This document shows, in pieces, positions 10,358 to 20,731 of a stretch of DNA of 64,000 bases; within the stretch, counting starts at the first letter, position 1, and each line of letters begins with the position of its first letter. The notes beneath the pieces are model-generated. The model worked only from the letters and a program-made list of their open reading frames with translations. It did no database searches and was not told the origin of the DNA. This DNA comes from Azorinus chamasolen (taxonomy: Eukaryota > Mollusca > Bivalvia > Cardiida > Solecurtidae). The DNA lies in assembly GCA_963576725.1 (NCBI GenBank), contig OY755243.1:82013945-82077944 (forward strand). The letters run 5' to 3'. A program made the position numbers and the translations under genes.

Positions 10358-10581
10358 TACAGTAAAAACTTCTCTATAACGGCCACTAAATTGTGTTAGT
10401 TAGTTGGTATTTAGGGCAGGTGGCTGCTTAAAGCGAAGCGAAAGTAAAACAGAACGCCCCTATAGGAACGTTCTGTTTTACTTTCACCTTGCTTTAAGTA
10501 GTCACCTGCATTTAACACAAAATACTTAATGTAATTTAGTGGCCGTTATAGAGAGGCTTTACTGAGAGAGGTTTTACTGTA
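10358..10581. mobile_element. A-family MITE with duplicated right end
   Basis: TA-flanked. The arms and central CCTATAGGAACGTTCTG are present. The right terminus is written twice in succession (AGAGAGGCTTTACTG then AGAGAGGTTTTACTGTA), a short end duplication not seen in other copies. Confidence 0.85.
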
Positions 10582-10787
10582 ATGGATATTCACGATATCA
10601 TCATTTCTTACATGAACGTTGTCCAATGGTTGATTTTATTGTACTAAAATATACGTAATCATATTTAAATGACTAAGTTCCAAACAGTTTGTAACGGTAC
10701 GCGCGTATGAGACCAAGTCATAGTAAATCATTATACTTTGATTCTACGGCAGTTCGCTTTCGCTGCTTATGTCACCAATGTGATTAC

Positions 10788-11012
10788 CTATCCCATTCAT
10801 TCATATTGACGCCTTTTGACGACTCTGTAAAAGTCACTTTGTGAAACCATTGTGATAAATAGAGCATTTGCTCCTATAGGAGCAAATGTTCTATTTATCA
10901 CAATGGTTTCAAACTACAAAATTCTAAAAATGTCCTTCTCTCTAGTTAATGCTCCTTTTCGGTAGATTTGTACAAAGAGATTGGATCTAAAAATATACTA
11001 TTCGGGAAAGGG
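10788..11012. mobile_element. G-family MITE
   Basis: Arms TTCATATTGACGCCTTTTGA and CTCCTTTTCGGTAGATTTGT surround a long hairpin GTGATAAATAGAGCATTTGC...TCCTATAGGAGCAAATG. The terminal TTAA is degenerate at both ends. The hairpin carries the shared centre GCTCCTATAGGAGC. Confidence 0.85.
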
Positions 11013-11015
11013 CTA

Positions 11016-11230
11016 TGCAAACAGTTTGGATCCAGATGAGACGCAGAGTAACTCGGCGTCTGACCAGGATCAAAGCTGTTGCTACTGTGACTGATTTTGA
11101 AACATCTATGAAATACACAAAAACAAAAAACCCGAAAATTGAAGCAGACGAAATAATTTGCAGACGACACAATTTGGCAGCAAAGTATTTGATGAGGTTA
11201 CATGTCTGGGGATCGAACACTTGACAAAGA
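11016..11230. mobile_element. E-family element
   Basis: Hairpin GTTTGGATCCAGATGAGACG.../...CGGCGTCTGACCAGGATC immediately right of the G element. The following TTGAAACATCTATGAAATAC and AAGCAGACGAAATAATTTGC are E internal phrases also seen near 53480. The short ORFs on both strands are hairpin shadows. Confidence 0.7.
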
Positions 11231-11279
11231 ATGATTTCTAATACAGTTTTTACAATATTTGCAGGAAATAAACGCATGT

Positions 11280-11860
11280 TTGAATACTAATTATCTTATG
11301 TTTTATTATGGCATATGAAAAGTCAGATCTATAAAATCCCATTGGTAAATACAGTAGACATTGATTAGACGGCTCCAACAAAGGTCGTCTGATTTGAGTC
11401 TATACTGTTTGCAACGGCGTAAAAGAGGTCTATGTCAGGTATAGAGTTAATAAGTGTCATTAATTGCTTGAATGTGTCATTAATTGCTTGAATAGTTAGT
11501 TCTCATTGGTTCGTTGTTACGTTTGATGTCTCGGTAAAATCTTATCAACATGGAATAAACGAAATTGTGTAATGTCTAGACACGGAAGCAATGTTCGCTG
11601 TCTGCATGCACACTTGTATTCAAAGTCATGCAGCATCTGAAAGCCAATTAACCTATACCCCGCTGTGAAACAATAATGTCTGGACAAATTTGGACCTAGT
11701 GAGCTTTAACTAAGTCCAAATCGTACAATATTTTGAGAAAATATTTATCAGTATCAAACATCCCGTATTCTGACACAACACTGAGTCACAGGATGTCTTA
11801 TTTGGATCCAAGCTGTTTTCAAATGTCAGCGATGTAGAGAATGGTGGGATAACGGTTGAT
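11280..11860. mobile_element. F remnant followed by long-form E element
   Basis: 11300-11440 has AATACAGTAGACATTGATTAGA, GACGGCTCC and TCGTCTGATTTGAGTC, an F hairpin. 11655-11860 has CCCCGCTGTGAAA, TTTGGACCTAGTGAG, TTTTGAGAAAATATT and GGATCCAAGCTGTTTTCAAA, a diverged long E. Confidence 0.55.
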
Positions 11861-12572
11861 ATTGCCGCGTGGCTTAATTGTCGCGTGAACTCGGATATTG
11901 CATGTCGTCCCCTGAATGTGACTGGTTAGCATAGGACAATCGTCCAATAGCCGTCTTAGCAAAAAAAGCTTTAACAGTGCAATGCAATTATTGCATTAAT
12001 CATAGAGACGCCTTGTCAGTGTAGACTCAGATCAAACGGCGCCTGTAGGGGCAATACATGTTCGTGATGTCATTATGTCATGAATATTCATCAGGTAAAA
12101 AGGGTAAAATCACGTGCTGTTTTGTAGCATTTTGGATCTGCCCAAACCAATATTCTCTTGTCATGAAGAACTCCCTTTTTGTCCCTTCATTCACGTATGT
12201 TCACTCCATGCACTGACAGATTATTTGGAAAAACACAAACACAAACACAAAAATACTCGCATTTTTGTTCTCTGTAAGTACAGCAACATCCCTCTAAACC
12301 GAACGTTTAAATTGGTATCAATGCATGTCTAGCAGTTTAATGCGTAGTGATAGTCATGGCGAAAAGTCTTCAATGAGCTTCCTGCATGGCGTTCACCCTG
12401 CATAAAGCAGTCATTTGCCTAAAATGATTTCTATTAAACTTTTGAACTGTATTAATATGTAACTTTCATATAAATAATAGAAAAATCGGATTTAACATCT
12501 ATTTGTTCAGCACGATTTTTTCACAGAACCCTTTTACGTCAACGACCAATGCACTAACTGTAAACACGAGAG
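11861..12572. other. Unassigned stretch with F remnants
   Basis: Around 12000-12110 are F-like words (GATCAAACGGCGCCTGTAGG, ATGAATATTCATCAGGTAAA). A short AAACACAAACACAAA run lies near 12230. The 72-codon frame at 12114-12332 is unrecognised. Confidence 0.4.
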
Positions 12573-12780
12573 TACAGTAGAACCTCTCCTAAGCCGCCAT
12601 TCTTTCATTGAACACAGGAGTCACAAAAAGCTGGTGGCTGCTTAATACAGGGAAAAGTAATACAGAAAGAAAATATAGGAGCTTTCTGCATTACTTTTGA
12701 CCGGCATTAAGCTACAACTTGCCGTACAGACCCATAATTAGACGTCCGTTTTATGTCTGCTTAAGACAGGTTCTACTGTA
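12573..12780. mobile_element. D-family MITE
   Basis: TA-flanked inverted ends CAGTAGAACCTCTCCTAAGC and GACAGGTTCTACTG, 208 bp. Interior arms GGTGGCTGCTTAATACAGGG and GGCATTAAGCTACAACTTGC. The hairpin around ATATAGGAGCTTTCTGCATT has a decayed left half. Confidence 0.85.
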
Positions 12781-13144
12781 ATAAACTTAAGCCAATGTTA
12801 CTTATTGAGCTTTACAAGCCTATGGGGAGATTGATTGTCTTGATACTTGTGTAATTATGTTAGCTCACAAGTCGGGGTTAATAATGATACATGTATAAAT
12901 AATTCCAACTTCCAGATGACAGAAAGCTGTAAATGTCGATACTAATTAACGTCTAAGAATAGTCGATGGTTTAATGCATGACGACGTAAATATAGGTACT
13001 GCTTATGATTTACATATAATGTAGAAGCTGTAAAGCGATCACTTGGTAACTAAACACACGTGTCTTTAAAAATGAAGAACGAAAGTATAGTAAGTGATGT
13101 AGAAAACACCCATGGGAGCAACCTACATTTCTTAAGTTCTACTT
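12781..13144. other. Unassigned stretch
   Basis: No ORF, inverted repeat or known repeat phrase recognised. Confidence 0.4.
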
Positions 13145-13495
13145 TAAGCTGTCACTTGTCTTCTATAGAATTTTTATGATTTTTTTTATATTTTATATTT
13201 AACTGTCATATGCCTCCTTTGGGAGCACTCAGCATTTGCATACATTTTATACCAAGCTGATACATGCTTCCTATAGGAGCTTTCTTCATTACTTACTTTC
13301 CACACCGGGCTGCCACTTGCCTTTTACGGGAGCTTTCTGCATTACTTACAATCTGCATCTGCGTTCTTCACTCAGCTGTCACCTGTCTCTTATGGGAGCT
13401 TTCTGCATTACTTACAATCTGTATCAAGCTGTCACATGCCTCCTATGTGAGCTTTCTACATTTATTACTTTCTGCATTAAGCTGTCTCGTGCTTC
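13145..13495. repeat. About 53-bp tandem array grown from a D-type MITE arm
   Basis: Five to six imperfect repeats, each with AAGCTGTCAC.TG(C/T)CT, then TAT(A/G)(G/T)GAGCTTTCTGCATTA and TTACTTTCTGCAT-like sequence. These are the right-arm phrases of C/D MITEs, without the complementary left arm. The overlapping 103-104 codon frames here (LLWELSALLTICI-type repeats) are array shadows. Confidence 0.75.
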
Positions 13496-13761
13496 GAAGA
13501 AACAAAGTTGGACTACTTTGGTATTTATCGCATCTGCTTTGTACAACTGACGGCATTATGATGTTATTTAAATGATCACAATCATACTCTTAGTCTGAAT
13601 ACAATATTCAGTACCATTAATAATGAGTAGTACATCTTAACTACCTCCTCTGATTCTTTTTCGCTAAATCCAACTTCTCCTCTCTCGTATCGACAATAGT
13701 TCTCTACGTTGAGCCTCTTGTATTTCTGCCTTTTAACGTTGCTACCCTATTTTGTCTGATA
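13496..13761. other. Unassigned stretch
   Basis: Nothing recognised between the half-arm array and the N element. Confidence 0.4.
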
Positions 13762-14045
13762 TACAATTGAACTTCGATATTTAGAACTCAGTTAACTCGA
13801 ACTTCGAGATAGCTCGAACTAAAATTTCCAAAATTTACAATACGGAATTGTTCTGAAATCTATCACTACAGCTATTTAGAAACACATGTGACATCTTAAT
13901 GCATGTCTAGAGTTAATCTTTAGACCTGCATTAAGCTGTGGAAGTGAGATTTTGGTCAGATTATAAATCGGATGACTCTAACCTCTGTTATCTCGTGCTA
14001 ATTTGTATGTTTCCTTGAAGTTCGAGATATCGAAGTTCATCTGTA
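13762..14045. mobile_element. N-family TA-flanked inverted-repeat element
   Basis: Left end TACAATTGAACTTCGATATT, right end GAGATATCGAAGTTCATCTG then TA, each with a second internal inverted motif AACTTCGAGATA. About 284 bp with a degenerate AAGCTG-type interior. Termini rich in TTCGA(A/G) with TA duplication fit the pogo/Tigger style. Confidence 0.7.
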
Positions 14046-14154
14046 TACATTTGTATCTTGACATTCATGTAAGAGTTGTTTCTCGCACTTGGCTATCTTA
14101 AAATATGAAGATTCAGTTCATTTGCCACATCATACACTAGATAGACCATCGATC

Positions 14155-14356
14155 TTAAACAACCCTTACAACCCTAAGTGTTATGATGGACTCTTCCAAA
14201 ATGCAGACAGGTCAAACTTATGATGAATGTTTAGGGATTTTTTTCTAAAGAAAAGTGTAACATGACAAACTGTGCTGATCCTGGTGAGAGGACTCCTCTA
14301 GGATCCCTCTCATCTGTGTGCAAAGGATACTAGTGACTCGTGTCCCACACAGTATG
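14155..14356. mobile_element. L-family MITE, degenerate
   Basis: Shares GGACTCTTCCAAAATGCAGA, CAGGTCAAACTTATGATGAAT and TCTAAAGAAAAGTGTAACATGA with 36788-36991. Centre hairpin is GAGAGGACTCCTCTAGGATCC then CTCTC, so it again carries CTCCTNNAGGAN. Confidence 0.65.
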
Positions 14357-14389
14357 GGTTTTATCTGATCCATATCTGAATATAACTCT

Positions 14390-14940
14390 ATGACATATTG
14401 GCATTATGAATATTTATGAGCTGACTTTTGTAATGTGGAATATAATTCCATACAAAGTACCTAGTTATAATCTACTTTCAGTCCGAAGGACCGCTCAGCC
14501 GAATGTACATTCACTCCCCTGGTCATTGAATAATTCGCCTACAATATTGAACTCTGCTAACATATGGCGCAACCATGCAGCCGCAATACCGGCTAGTGAT
14601 CCTCACATGTACCCTTTTTAACCCCTGGGTGGAGAGGATGTTCGGGTGGGAGACACTGAAAAGCGTCTCTGCAATTTCCGAGAGGGACCGGGATTTGAAC
14701 CCCGGACCTCCGGATTGGTAGTCAAGCGCTTTACCACTAGACCACCGCACACCACAAATGCAAACATAGCATACTCTGATCAAAATGTTTCCATTGGAGC
14801 CCAGGTCTGTTGTATTAACTCCTCGAATTATAAAAATGGCAAAAATGGCATGTGTAAATTTGCCATTATAAAAAGTAATTTGATTAATATGCACGATGTC
14901 ATCATTTCTTACATGACTATTAATAGAGTAAAGGATTAAA
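14390..14940. mobile_element. F-type element interrupted by a SINE
   Basis: Left flank GACATATTGGCATTATGAATATTTATGAGC and right flank AATATGCACGATGTCATCATTTC...AGTAAAGGATTAA are F-like. The intervening 14456-14756 is a tRNA-headed SINE (separate entry). The exact junctions are uncertain. Confidence 0.45.
14456..14756 (-). mobile_element. tRNA-derived SINE (Gly-like head)
   Basis: On the minus strand the head has an A box TGGTCTAGTGG (about 14736-14746) and a B box GGGTTCAAATCCC (about 14690). An anticodon-like ACC lies in a loop with a mostly paired stem. The acceptor stem does not pair and the T arm has an extra base, so this is a SINE head rather than a functional tRNA gene. The body runs leftward through GGGGAGTGAATGTACATTCG and GAGCGGTCCTTCGGACTG. 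Translation of the head yields the WSSGKALDYQSGGPGFKSR string that commonly appears as a false ORF over such SINEs. Confidence 0.8.
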
Positions 14941-15891
14941 CGCTTGTCCGTCTCTGTTTTTAAACCAATCCACTGTACAAATGAAGGCGTGTTTCTGCAA
15001 GAGTTAATTTGGCGATGTGGCTCTTAGAAAATAGTGTATCAAGCAGACAGCCGTCTGAGGGCTCTTGAAAAAAACCTCTTTGATTCTGGTTCTTCACTGC
15101 TTGCATTTTCCTCGCGTACTTCATACTTGGTATGAATGGATTAATAACTTTTTTCAGTTATTGCTTTAAAATAAATAAGTATGATAACAAATAGGCCGCT
15201 CTGGAAACACTGCATACTTGTAATTGACACCCGAACATTATATCGCCGAAGGACTACATAATATTCTAATTCAAGCATGCATGCCCTGCAGATTATGGCA
15301 CCTTTAATTTTGTAAGTCTTATCGAAGTGTCTCTTCTCTCTTCTTTTTTCCACAAATAGCGAACTGTAAACAACCTTGGGATGGAAATTACAATTCCAGA
15401 CGGAATTTTATTTGAATATGTTGAATTAAAGCCCTTCAAACTCGAACGATAACAGCTCGAAAATAAATTGACTGAGGGCTCTTTTAGATGAAATGGTATT
15501 TTAGTATTATACATCGGGGCAAGCCAGAATGTCATGTCTGGTAAATTGTTGAGATGTGGCTTTCCTTCAGACATCGCTCCCTGTTCATCTTAACACTTTC
15601 GAGTAAGAAACACAGACTTATAGACATTTATTAGGTGAACTTGAATGGCATCATGGACAAGGGAATCGTTGAACTTGGAAGACACTATATAATTTGTCTC
15701 ATAAGCAAGTAGAATCGTACAGGAACCGCCTGATCTGGGTCTTCTCTGCTTGCAAATGCACGAAAATGCGTATCTTTGAAGTAAAATGTTAACATGAACA
15801 TTAGGCAAGACGACTGCTACAAACAATTTTTTAAAAACTATTCAAAAGAGTTATTTATTGGCTACAATGACACTCTGTTTTACGAGAATTT
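14941..15891. other. Unassigned stretch with F remnants
   Basis: Fragments such as AGCAGACAGCCGTCTGAGGG (about 15043) and AATCGTACAGGAACCGCCTGATC (about 15711) resemble F hairpins. Minus-strand frames at 15141-15826 (70-93 codons) show no domain. Confidence 0.4.
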
Positions 15892-16337
15892 TTAACCCTT
15901 TATCTGTTCACTATTCATGCAAGAAATTATGACATCATTAATTTAATAATATAAAATGATAAATAAATAGTATCTTTTATAACGGTATATATATACAGTA
16001 AAACCTCTCTATAACGGTCACTAAATTATGTTGATTAGTTAGTATTTAGGGCAGGTGGCTCCTTAAAGCAAGGTGAAAGTTAAACAGAACGCTTCTATAG
16101 GAGCGTTCTGTTTTACTTTCACCTTGCTTTAAGCAGCCACCTGCCTTTAATACAAAATATGTGATGGCCGTTTTAGAGAGAGTCTACTGATATAGATTAT
16201 TTATCGAGACTATAAAATAAAAACAAAATAGCAAACCGAGCAGACCATGATCAGACGGCTCCTGTAGGAGCCGTCTGATCTGTGTCTACTCTGTTTGCAA
16301 AGGCGTAGAAAGGCCTATTTATGGAGGAAATGGTTAA
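15892..16337. mobile_element. F-family MITE interrupted by an A-family MITE
   Basis: Outer element: TTAACCCTTTATCTG at 15892, AAGAAATTATGACATCATTA, then the hairpin GACGGCTCCTATAGGAGCCG with TC and CAAAGGCGTAGAAAGG, ending TGGTTAA at 16337. Inner element 15994-16192: TA, then CAGTAAAACCTCTCTATAAC, the AACGCTTCTATAGGAGCGTT hairpin, and a worn right end. Removing the inner element leaves an F of about 245 bp, the length of the intact copy at 10046. Confidence 0.9.
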
Positions 16338-17061
16338 AGATTGTCGACACTTTTGAACGTACAAGCTTTAAACAGTCCGAACATAACTGAACCACTGGTA
16401 TATGAATTTCGTGTAGCTTGGAATTTATCGTACATGTAAAATTTGAGAATCTGAGAATAGGGTAGATTCAATAATTATCGGGGTTATGTGCATAAAGCAA
16501 ATAGTTCAGATTCTGATCACAGTTCAGAAACTGATCAGACGGCTGCTACGGTGTCCCAATTGTCCGGTTCTACATAGATTGCCTATGTCTCTGTTCGGGG
16601 ACAATTGGAACAGATGGAGTAAGCATTGAAATGCATTTCTTTCTGTACATTATTTCCTTATTTCAATAGCCCTGGCCTGGTTCTCCCTCCAAGTGAAATA
16701 GTAGCAAAATAACAGTCCACAAACTGATTTTATTACAATATATTCCTACCTCAGACATACTTTACTCCAATATTGCGTGTATAGCAGTACTGATTGTGAA
16801 TGATTTGTTAAAAACTTCAAACGTGGCAGTTACATATGATATGATCCAAATGATACATACAAGTGATTGCCCATTCATTGTAAAAAGAAATGTTGCTTGC
16901 ATTTAAGCTAAATAAAATATATGTTTTGAATTAAAGATGATGTATACCAGATTCCATGACAAGAGCTATTGCAGATCTTGCAGGACCATAGATAAAGTTT
17001 AAGGATAAATCTGGATCTGCCATAAGGAAGTATTGTAACATAAATAAAAGATTTTCAAATA
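16338..17061. other. Unassigned stretch with one imperfect hairpin
   Basis: At 16547-16612, CCCAATTGTCCGGTTCTACATAG-like and CTATGTCTCTGTTCGGGGAC-like halves form an imperfect inverted repeat around ATTGC. It sits next to an F-type GATCAGACGGCTGCTACGG fragment. The rest is unrecognised. Confidence 0.4.
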
Positions 17062-17170
17062 CGCGTTTCAAATACTAAATTGTCATTTCTCCACTAAACC
17101 CTACGTCTCAAAGAGACAATTCTAAAGAGTCGGTACAACATATAGGCATTGGCATATAAAGGAACTATTC
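17062..17170. mobile_element. H-family element
   Basis: TTGTCATTTCTCCACTAAACCC, then the arm AGAGACAATTCTAAAGAGT and a degenerate GGTACAACATATAGG. The left arm of the palindrome is shortened. Confidence 0.55.
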
Positions 17171-17309
17171 TTAAAACATAAATTACGCATATTGTCAATG
17201 TTTCTGTTTAGGTGAATGTTGAACAGTGAAGACACTGGCCAGACAAAGCATTAGAGTAAGAGGCAATATGAATATATTTTTTTATGTAAATGGAAAAGTA
17301 GTAAAGACC

Positions 17310-17692
17310 CCGAATATCACTAAGTTTGTAGATAACAGATAACATCCCCAAATGCCTTGAGAGTACCGCCTTGGCACGGTCAGTAGCAAAAACACCACTG
17401 GGGTTTAAACCGGTTTACGGACGTCCTAACCTCACATTTCTCTCAAAGTCACCCTAGCTTTACAAATAGTGTAAATAAAGGTATCCCCGCCGGACCGCCA
17501 CAACATAGAAGACGGTAAACACATGACAATATGTAAAATAACTGTGAAAATCCGTCAAATATGTACTCAATGACTTTACTGAAGTCAGAGCACCTGCAGG
17601 GAAGCCGTTAAGGGCACGGCAGGGAAAAACTAATACACGAGTCTGGTAAGCTCATCCCGTATCTGAGTTTAAGAGTATACCATCATAAAGTA
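17310..17692 (-). mobile_element. 3' region of the retroelement at 17693-18418
   Basis: On the minus strand this follows the ORF and carries phrases I recognise as the downstream part of a common bivalve retroelement: GGTTTAAACCCCAGTGGTG and TTTTTGCTACTGACCGTGCC. At 17313-17355 there is a degraded repeat of the ORF segment GGGATGTTATCTACAAACTTA (intact at about 17865-17895). A fragment of a second copy therefore abuts the 3' end. Confidence 0.55.
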
Positions 17693-18418
17693 CTACCCTC
17701 GGCCTGTCATCGCGCAAGCAAAGAGGGAAGCGTAGCTACCGACTGTAAAATGATCGATAACCAAACATGCAGTGCGTTGCAGTATAATGGGACCATAACC
17801 TTTCTTCTTAAAGGTTTTAATGCGTTTTATAAACAAATCATGAAAATGGACATGACCCCGAATTTTCTTAAGTTTGTAGATAACATCCCCATACAATTCT
17901 GGTTGAGAAACGTTTTGTTGCAGTAACGTCCGTAGATTGCTAATGAGTGGCAAATTTCGATAATAAACTTTAGAAAACGTTTTCCGAAGTTTGTGATATC
18001 TGTAACCTTGCTTAAGAAGTTTATCAGTTATAACTAAATTACGACTGTTCAATTATTCTAGCAAAGAACAGGCTCGGGCAAACCGAACAGGTTGATAAAT
18101 ATAAAACCCATAAGATGTAGAACGGGGCACATCTCCATATAGAAAATGATAACTAACGATTTTAAAATTAAAATATTCCCTTTTATCGTATATTTTGGAC
18201 GAAACTTTATCATTTGTATCGTCCTGAAACGAGACAAATGAGCTTATAAAATGAACAGCTGCGTGTGCAGGTACTATAAAGCCTAGATTCGAAGATAGAA
18301 TATCAATAACATGTTTTCTAAAGCATGATGATGTATGTTGTATTTTTTCAAAGTAGACACAAATGTAGGCTATACCATGTGTAGTGTTAAACATAGGTAA
18401 ACCTTGATGGTCAGCCAC
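17693..18418 (-). pseudogene. Retroelement reverse-transcriptase polyprotein, C-terminal fragment with in-frame stop
   Basis: Two minus-strand frames, 18053-18418 (121 codons) and 17693-18052 (119 codons), are continuous in one phase and separated only by a TAA at 18053-18055. Together they read as about 240 residues. They include KIYDKREYFNFKIVSYHFL, GDVPRSTSYG.YI..VRFARAC, then after the stop NSRNLVITDKLLKQGYRYHK, LRKTFSKVYYRN, PELYGDVIYKLKKI and PIILQRTACLVIDHFTVG. I recognise this wording from the C-terminal part of widespread bivalve and cnidarian retroelement proteins annotated as reverse-transcriptase-containing. The catalytic RT motif is upstream of what is preserved. A second stop follows GRG at 17692. 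Element class (LINE versus Penelope-like) is unresolved. Confidence 0.7.
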
Positions 18419-18419
18419 T

Positions 18420-18486
18420 ATATTAGTTATACAGTTCTTTCCCAGGGTACATTATTAGTTATACAGTTCTTTCCCAGGGTACATGA
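18420..18486. repeat. 33-bp direct duplication at the palindrome edge
   Basis: TATTAGTTATACAGTTCTTT followed by CCCAGGGTACAT occurs twice in succession. The same words occur inverted at the right side of the next palindrome (GTACC.TGGGAAAGAACTG). Confidence 0.85.
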
Positions 18487-18602
18487 CGATTTATTCCCGG
18501 CTGAGGAAAATCATGTTGCCCGAGCCGTTAGGCGAGGGTTACATGATTTTACCAGCCGGGAATAAATCGTCATGTACCATGGGAAAGAACTGTATAACGA
18601 AT
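18452..18602. mobile_element. Long palindrome of family I, unit 1
   Basis: Left arm ACAGTTCTTTCCCAGGGTAC, ATGACGATTTATTCCCGGCTG, AAAATCATG; right arm is the complement with about two mismatches (CATGATTTTACCAGCCGGGA...TGGGAAAGAACTGTATAA). The loop holds GCCCGAGCCGTTAGGCGAGG. A cruciform-capable element. Confidence 0.85.
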
Positions 18603-19062
18603 TTATTATACTGCAAAGTTTTACGGTTCGGATAATTTATATAAATCCATTTTGGCATGTTGAATAACTAAACACGTGTATTCCCCTAAAAGCGCCCCAA
18701 TACATTAATTTTACCCGAAGGTATCCGAAGTGGTTTGTATTGTATTTTATCGGCGTTCGTGTTAGTATAGATGGCTGGACGATATAATAACTCCTCTTAA
18801 AACTGTTTTATTGGTCATTTCAAACAATGATGTTTTATAATTCATTTCTGCATTTTTTTCTTTACGTATCAATAGGTGTCTATTATGAATTTTGCTATTG
18901 TTTAGCCGAGTCGAGAAGTCGGTCTTTTGGTTTCTGACCATAATATGTGGGGCCTGCCATGGGGAATTTCTATGTACCCTGTCAGCTCACAGGGTACATG
19001 GACTCATGTACACGGCTAGTTAACCAATCAGAATTGAGGATTTTACTTTGCAGTATAATAAG
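18603..19062. mobile_element. 460-bp element with perfect 17-bp terminal inverted repeats, unit 1
   Basis: Ends are TTATTATACTGCAAAGT and its exact complement. Inside are an inner hairpin TGTACCCTGTCAGCTCACAGGGTACA-type (about 18973-19000), the phrase CATGTACACGGCTAGTTAAC, and no ORF of note. It is followed at once by the next palindrome, so palindrome plus element form one 577-bp unit. Confidence 0.85.
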
Positions 19063-19063
19063 G

Positions 19064-19638
19064 CGATTTATTCCCGGCTGAGGAAAATCATGTTGCCCGA
19101 GCCGTTAGGCGAGGGTTACATGATTTTACCAGCCGGGAATAAATCGTCATGTACCCTGGGAAAGAACTGTATAACGAATTTATTATACTGCAAAGTTTTA
19201 CGGTTCGGATAATTTATATAAATCCATTTTGGCATGTTGAATCACTAAACACGCTGATTCCCCTAAAAGCGCCCCAATACATTTATTCTACCCGAAGGTA
19301 TCCGAAATGGTGTGTATTGTATTTCATCGGCGTTCGTGTTATTATAGATGGCTGGATGATATAATAACTCCTCTCAAAACTGTTTTATTGGTCATTTCAA
19401 ACAATGATGTTTTTTAATTAATTTCTGTATTTTTTTCTTTACGTATCAATAGTTGTCAATTATGAATTTTGTCATTGTTTAGCCGAGTCGAGAAGTCGGT
19501 CTTTTGGTTTCTGACGATAATATGTGGGGCCTGCCATGGGGAATTTCTATGTACCCTGTCAGCTCACAGGGTACATGGACTCATGTACACGGCTAGTTAA
19601 CCAACCAGAAGTGAGGATTTTACTTTGCAGTATAATAA
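19064..19638. mobile_element. Second tandem 577-bp unit (palindrome plus 17-bp-TIR element)
   Basis: Repeats 18487-19062 with scattered substitutions (for example AATGTTTTTTAATT versus AATGTTTTATAATT) and no large indel. The palindrome is at 19064-19160; the TIR element is at 19180-19638 with the same perfect 17-bp ends. The 71-codon frame at 19149-19364 is not coding-like. Confidence 0.85.
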
Positions 19639-20730
19639 TGTTAGTTGTCGCAAAGGCCGATTTTTAAATTCGCAACACCTCGCAGTATTTTTAACTTTTA
19701 TGTCCAATGTATGTTTATGGTGGGTGTTTATTGGTTGAAGCACGCCACCAAAGAGCTAGTTTGCCTGTAAGGCAAGTGTTTAAAGTGCTGATGCACCCAA
19801 TATACCTGCTCTTACATATGGATCATACATGTTTAGAGGTGTATATTTCTATTTAAGTAGTCTGCAGCATTTGCCTTCATGACCTTTTCAGTTTCAGGCA
19901 TTAAATGTTTCGCTCGGACACCATATTATAATTGAATGTTTCAAAATACAACATTAATACTCCAATAAAAAAGGGAAATTTACAATTTGTACGAGTAAAA
20001 ACTGTATTGCAGAGATGATATGGCATTTCTCGATTTCCAAATCTCCTTGCCCGAATAAATGTCATGATATGATAGTAGTTGAGTATTTGCATATGTTTAC
20101 CAGGAATAAACCAATAACTGAATGTATTTGATATAAAACAACAACACCGTTGGGACATGTTGAAGCGAAAATCTGTAATTCTATTTCTACAATATATGGA
20201 CGGATAAAACAAATCAAAATACATGTTTGAACTACATTTCCTCAAAATTGTTGAAAATGAAGAAGAGGGAATTGAAAAAAAGAGGCAACACAAAGTAGAC
20301 ATCAAGGTGAATCGCACATATTAGTTAATCATAGTAGCGCAAACGCCCCTGTGAATGAAAATAAAATAACATCGCCACTCGTAATATCTTGTTCTAGAAC
20401 AAAATAGTATTGCAATATCATAAACATATACGAAACCAATCGGGCCAACCCGGGGAACCAGCCAGAACACCGTCTAGTTATAGGATTGCTACGGAACTAA
20501 CACACACCCAGTGTTAGTCTGAAACGGGGGCGGATATCATCGGCGACATCGATAGTTTAACATTAAACTGTCATACATTTAAATTGTTTCAAAACCTTAC
20601 TATGTTTAGTTGAACAGGCAACCAAGTTAATTCCTTTTTACAGACTTCTAAAACGCGTCAGTTATAGACACATGCATTGCCTTTAGACGTTTAAAATGAT
20701 GCTATATCAAATATTCTTTTTACCTGGATT
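19639..20730. other. Unassigned stretch
   Basis: A minus-strand frame at 19901-20317 (138 codons, cysteine and phenylalanine rich) has no recognisable domain and no neighbours supporting a gene. Otherwise nothing seen. Confidence 0.4.
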
Positions 20731-20731
20731 T

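Noticed and set aside
14683..14756. Functional tRNA-Gly gene
   Set aside because: A and B boxes are good but the acceptor stem does not pair and the T arm carries an extra base; a SINE body follows.
18487..19638. Assembly artefact producing a false tandem duplication
   Set aside because: The two units differ by multiple scattered substitutions, so they are real diverged copies rather than a duplicated read region. Long reads would settle it fully.
19901..20317. 138-codon minus-strand ORF
   Set aside because: Phe/Cys/Ser-rich, no domain recognised, no supporting features. Kept only as an unassigned stretch.
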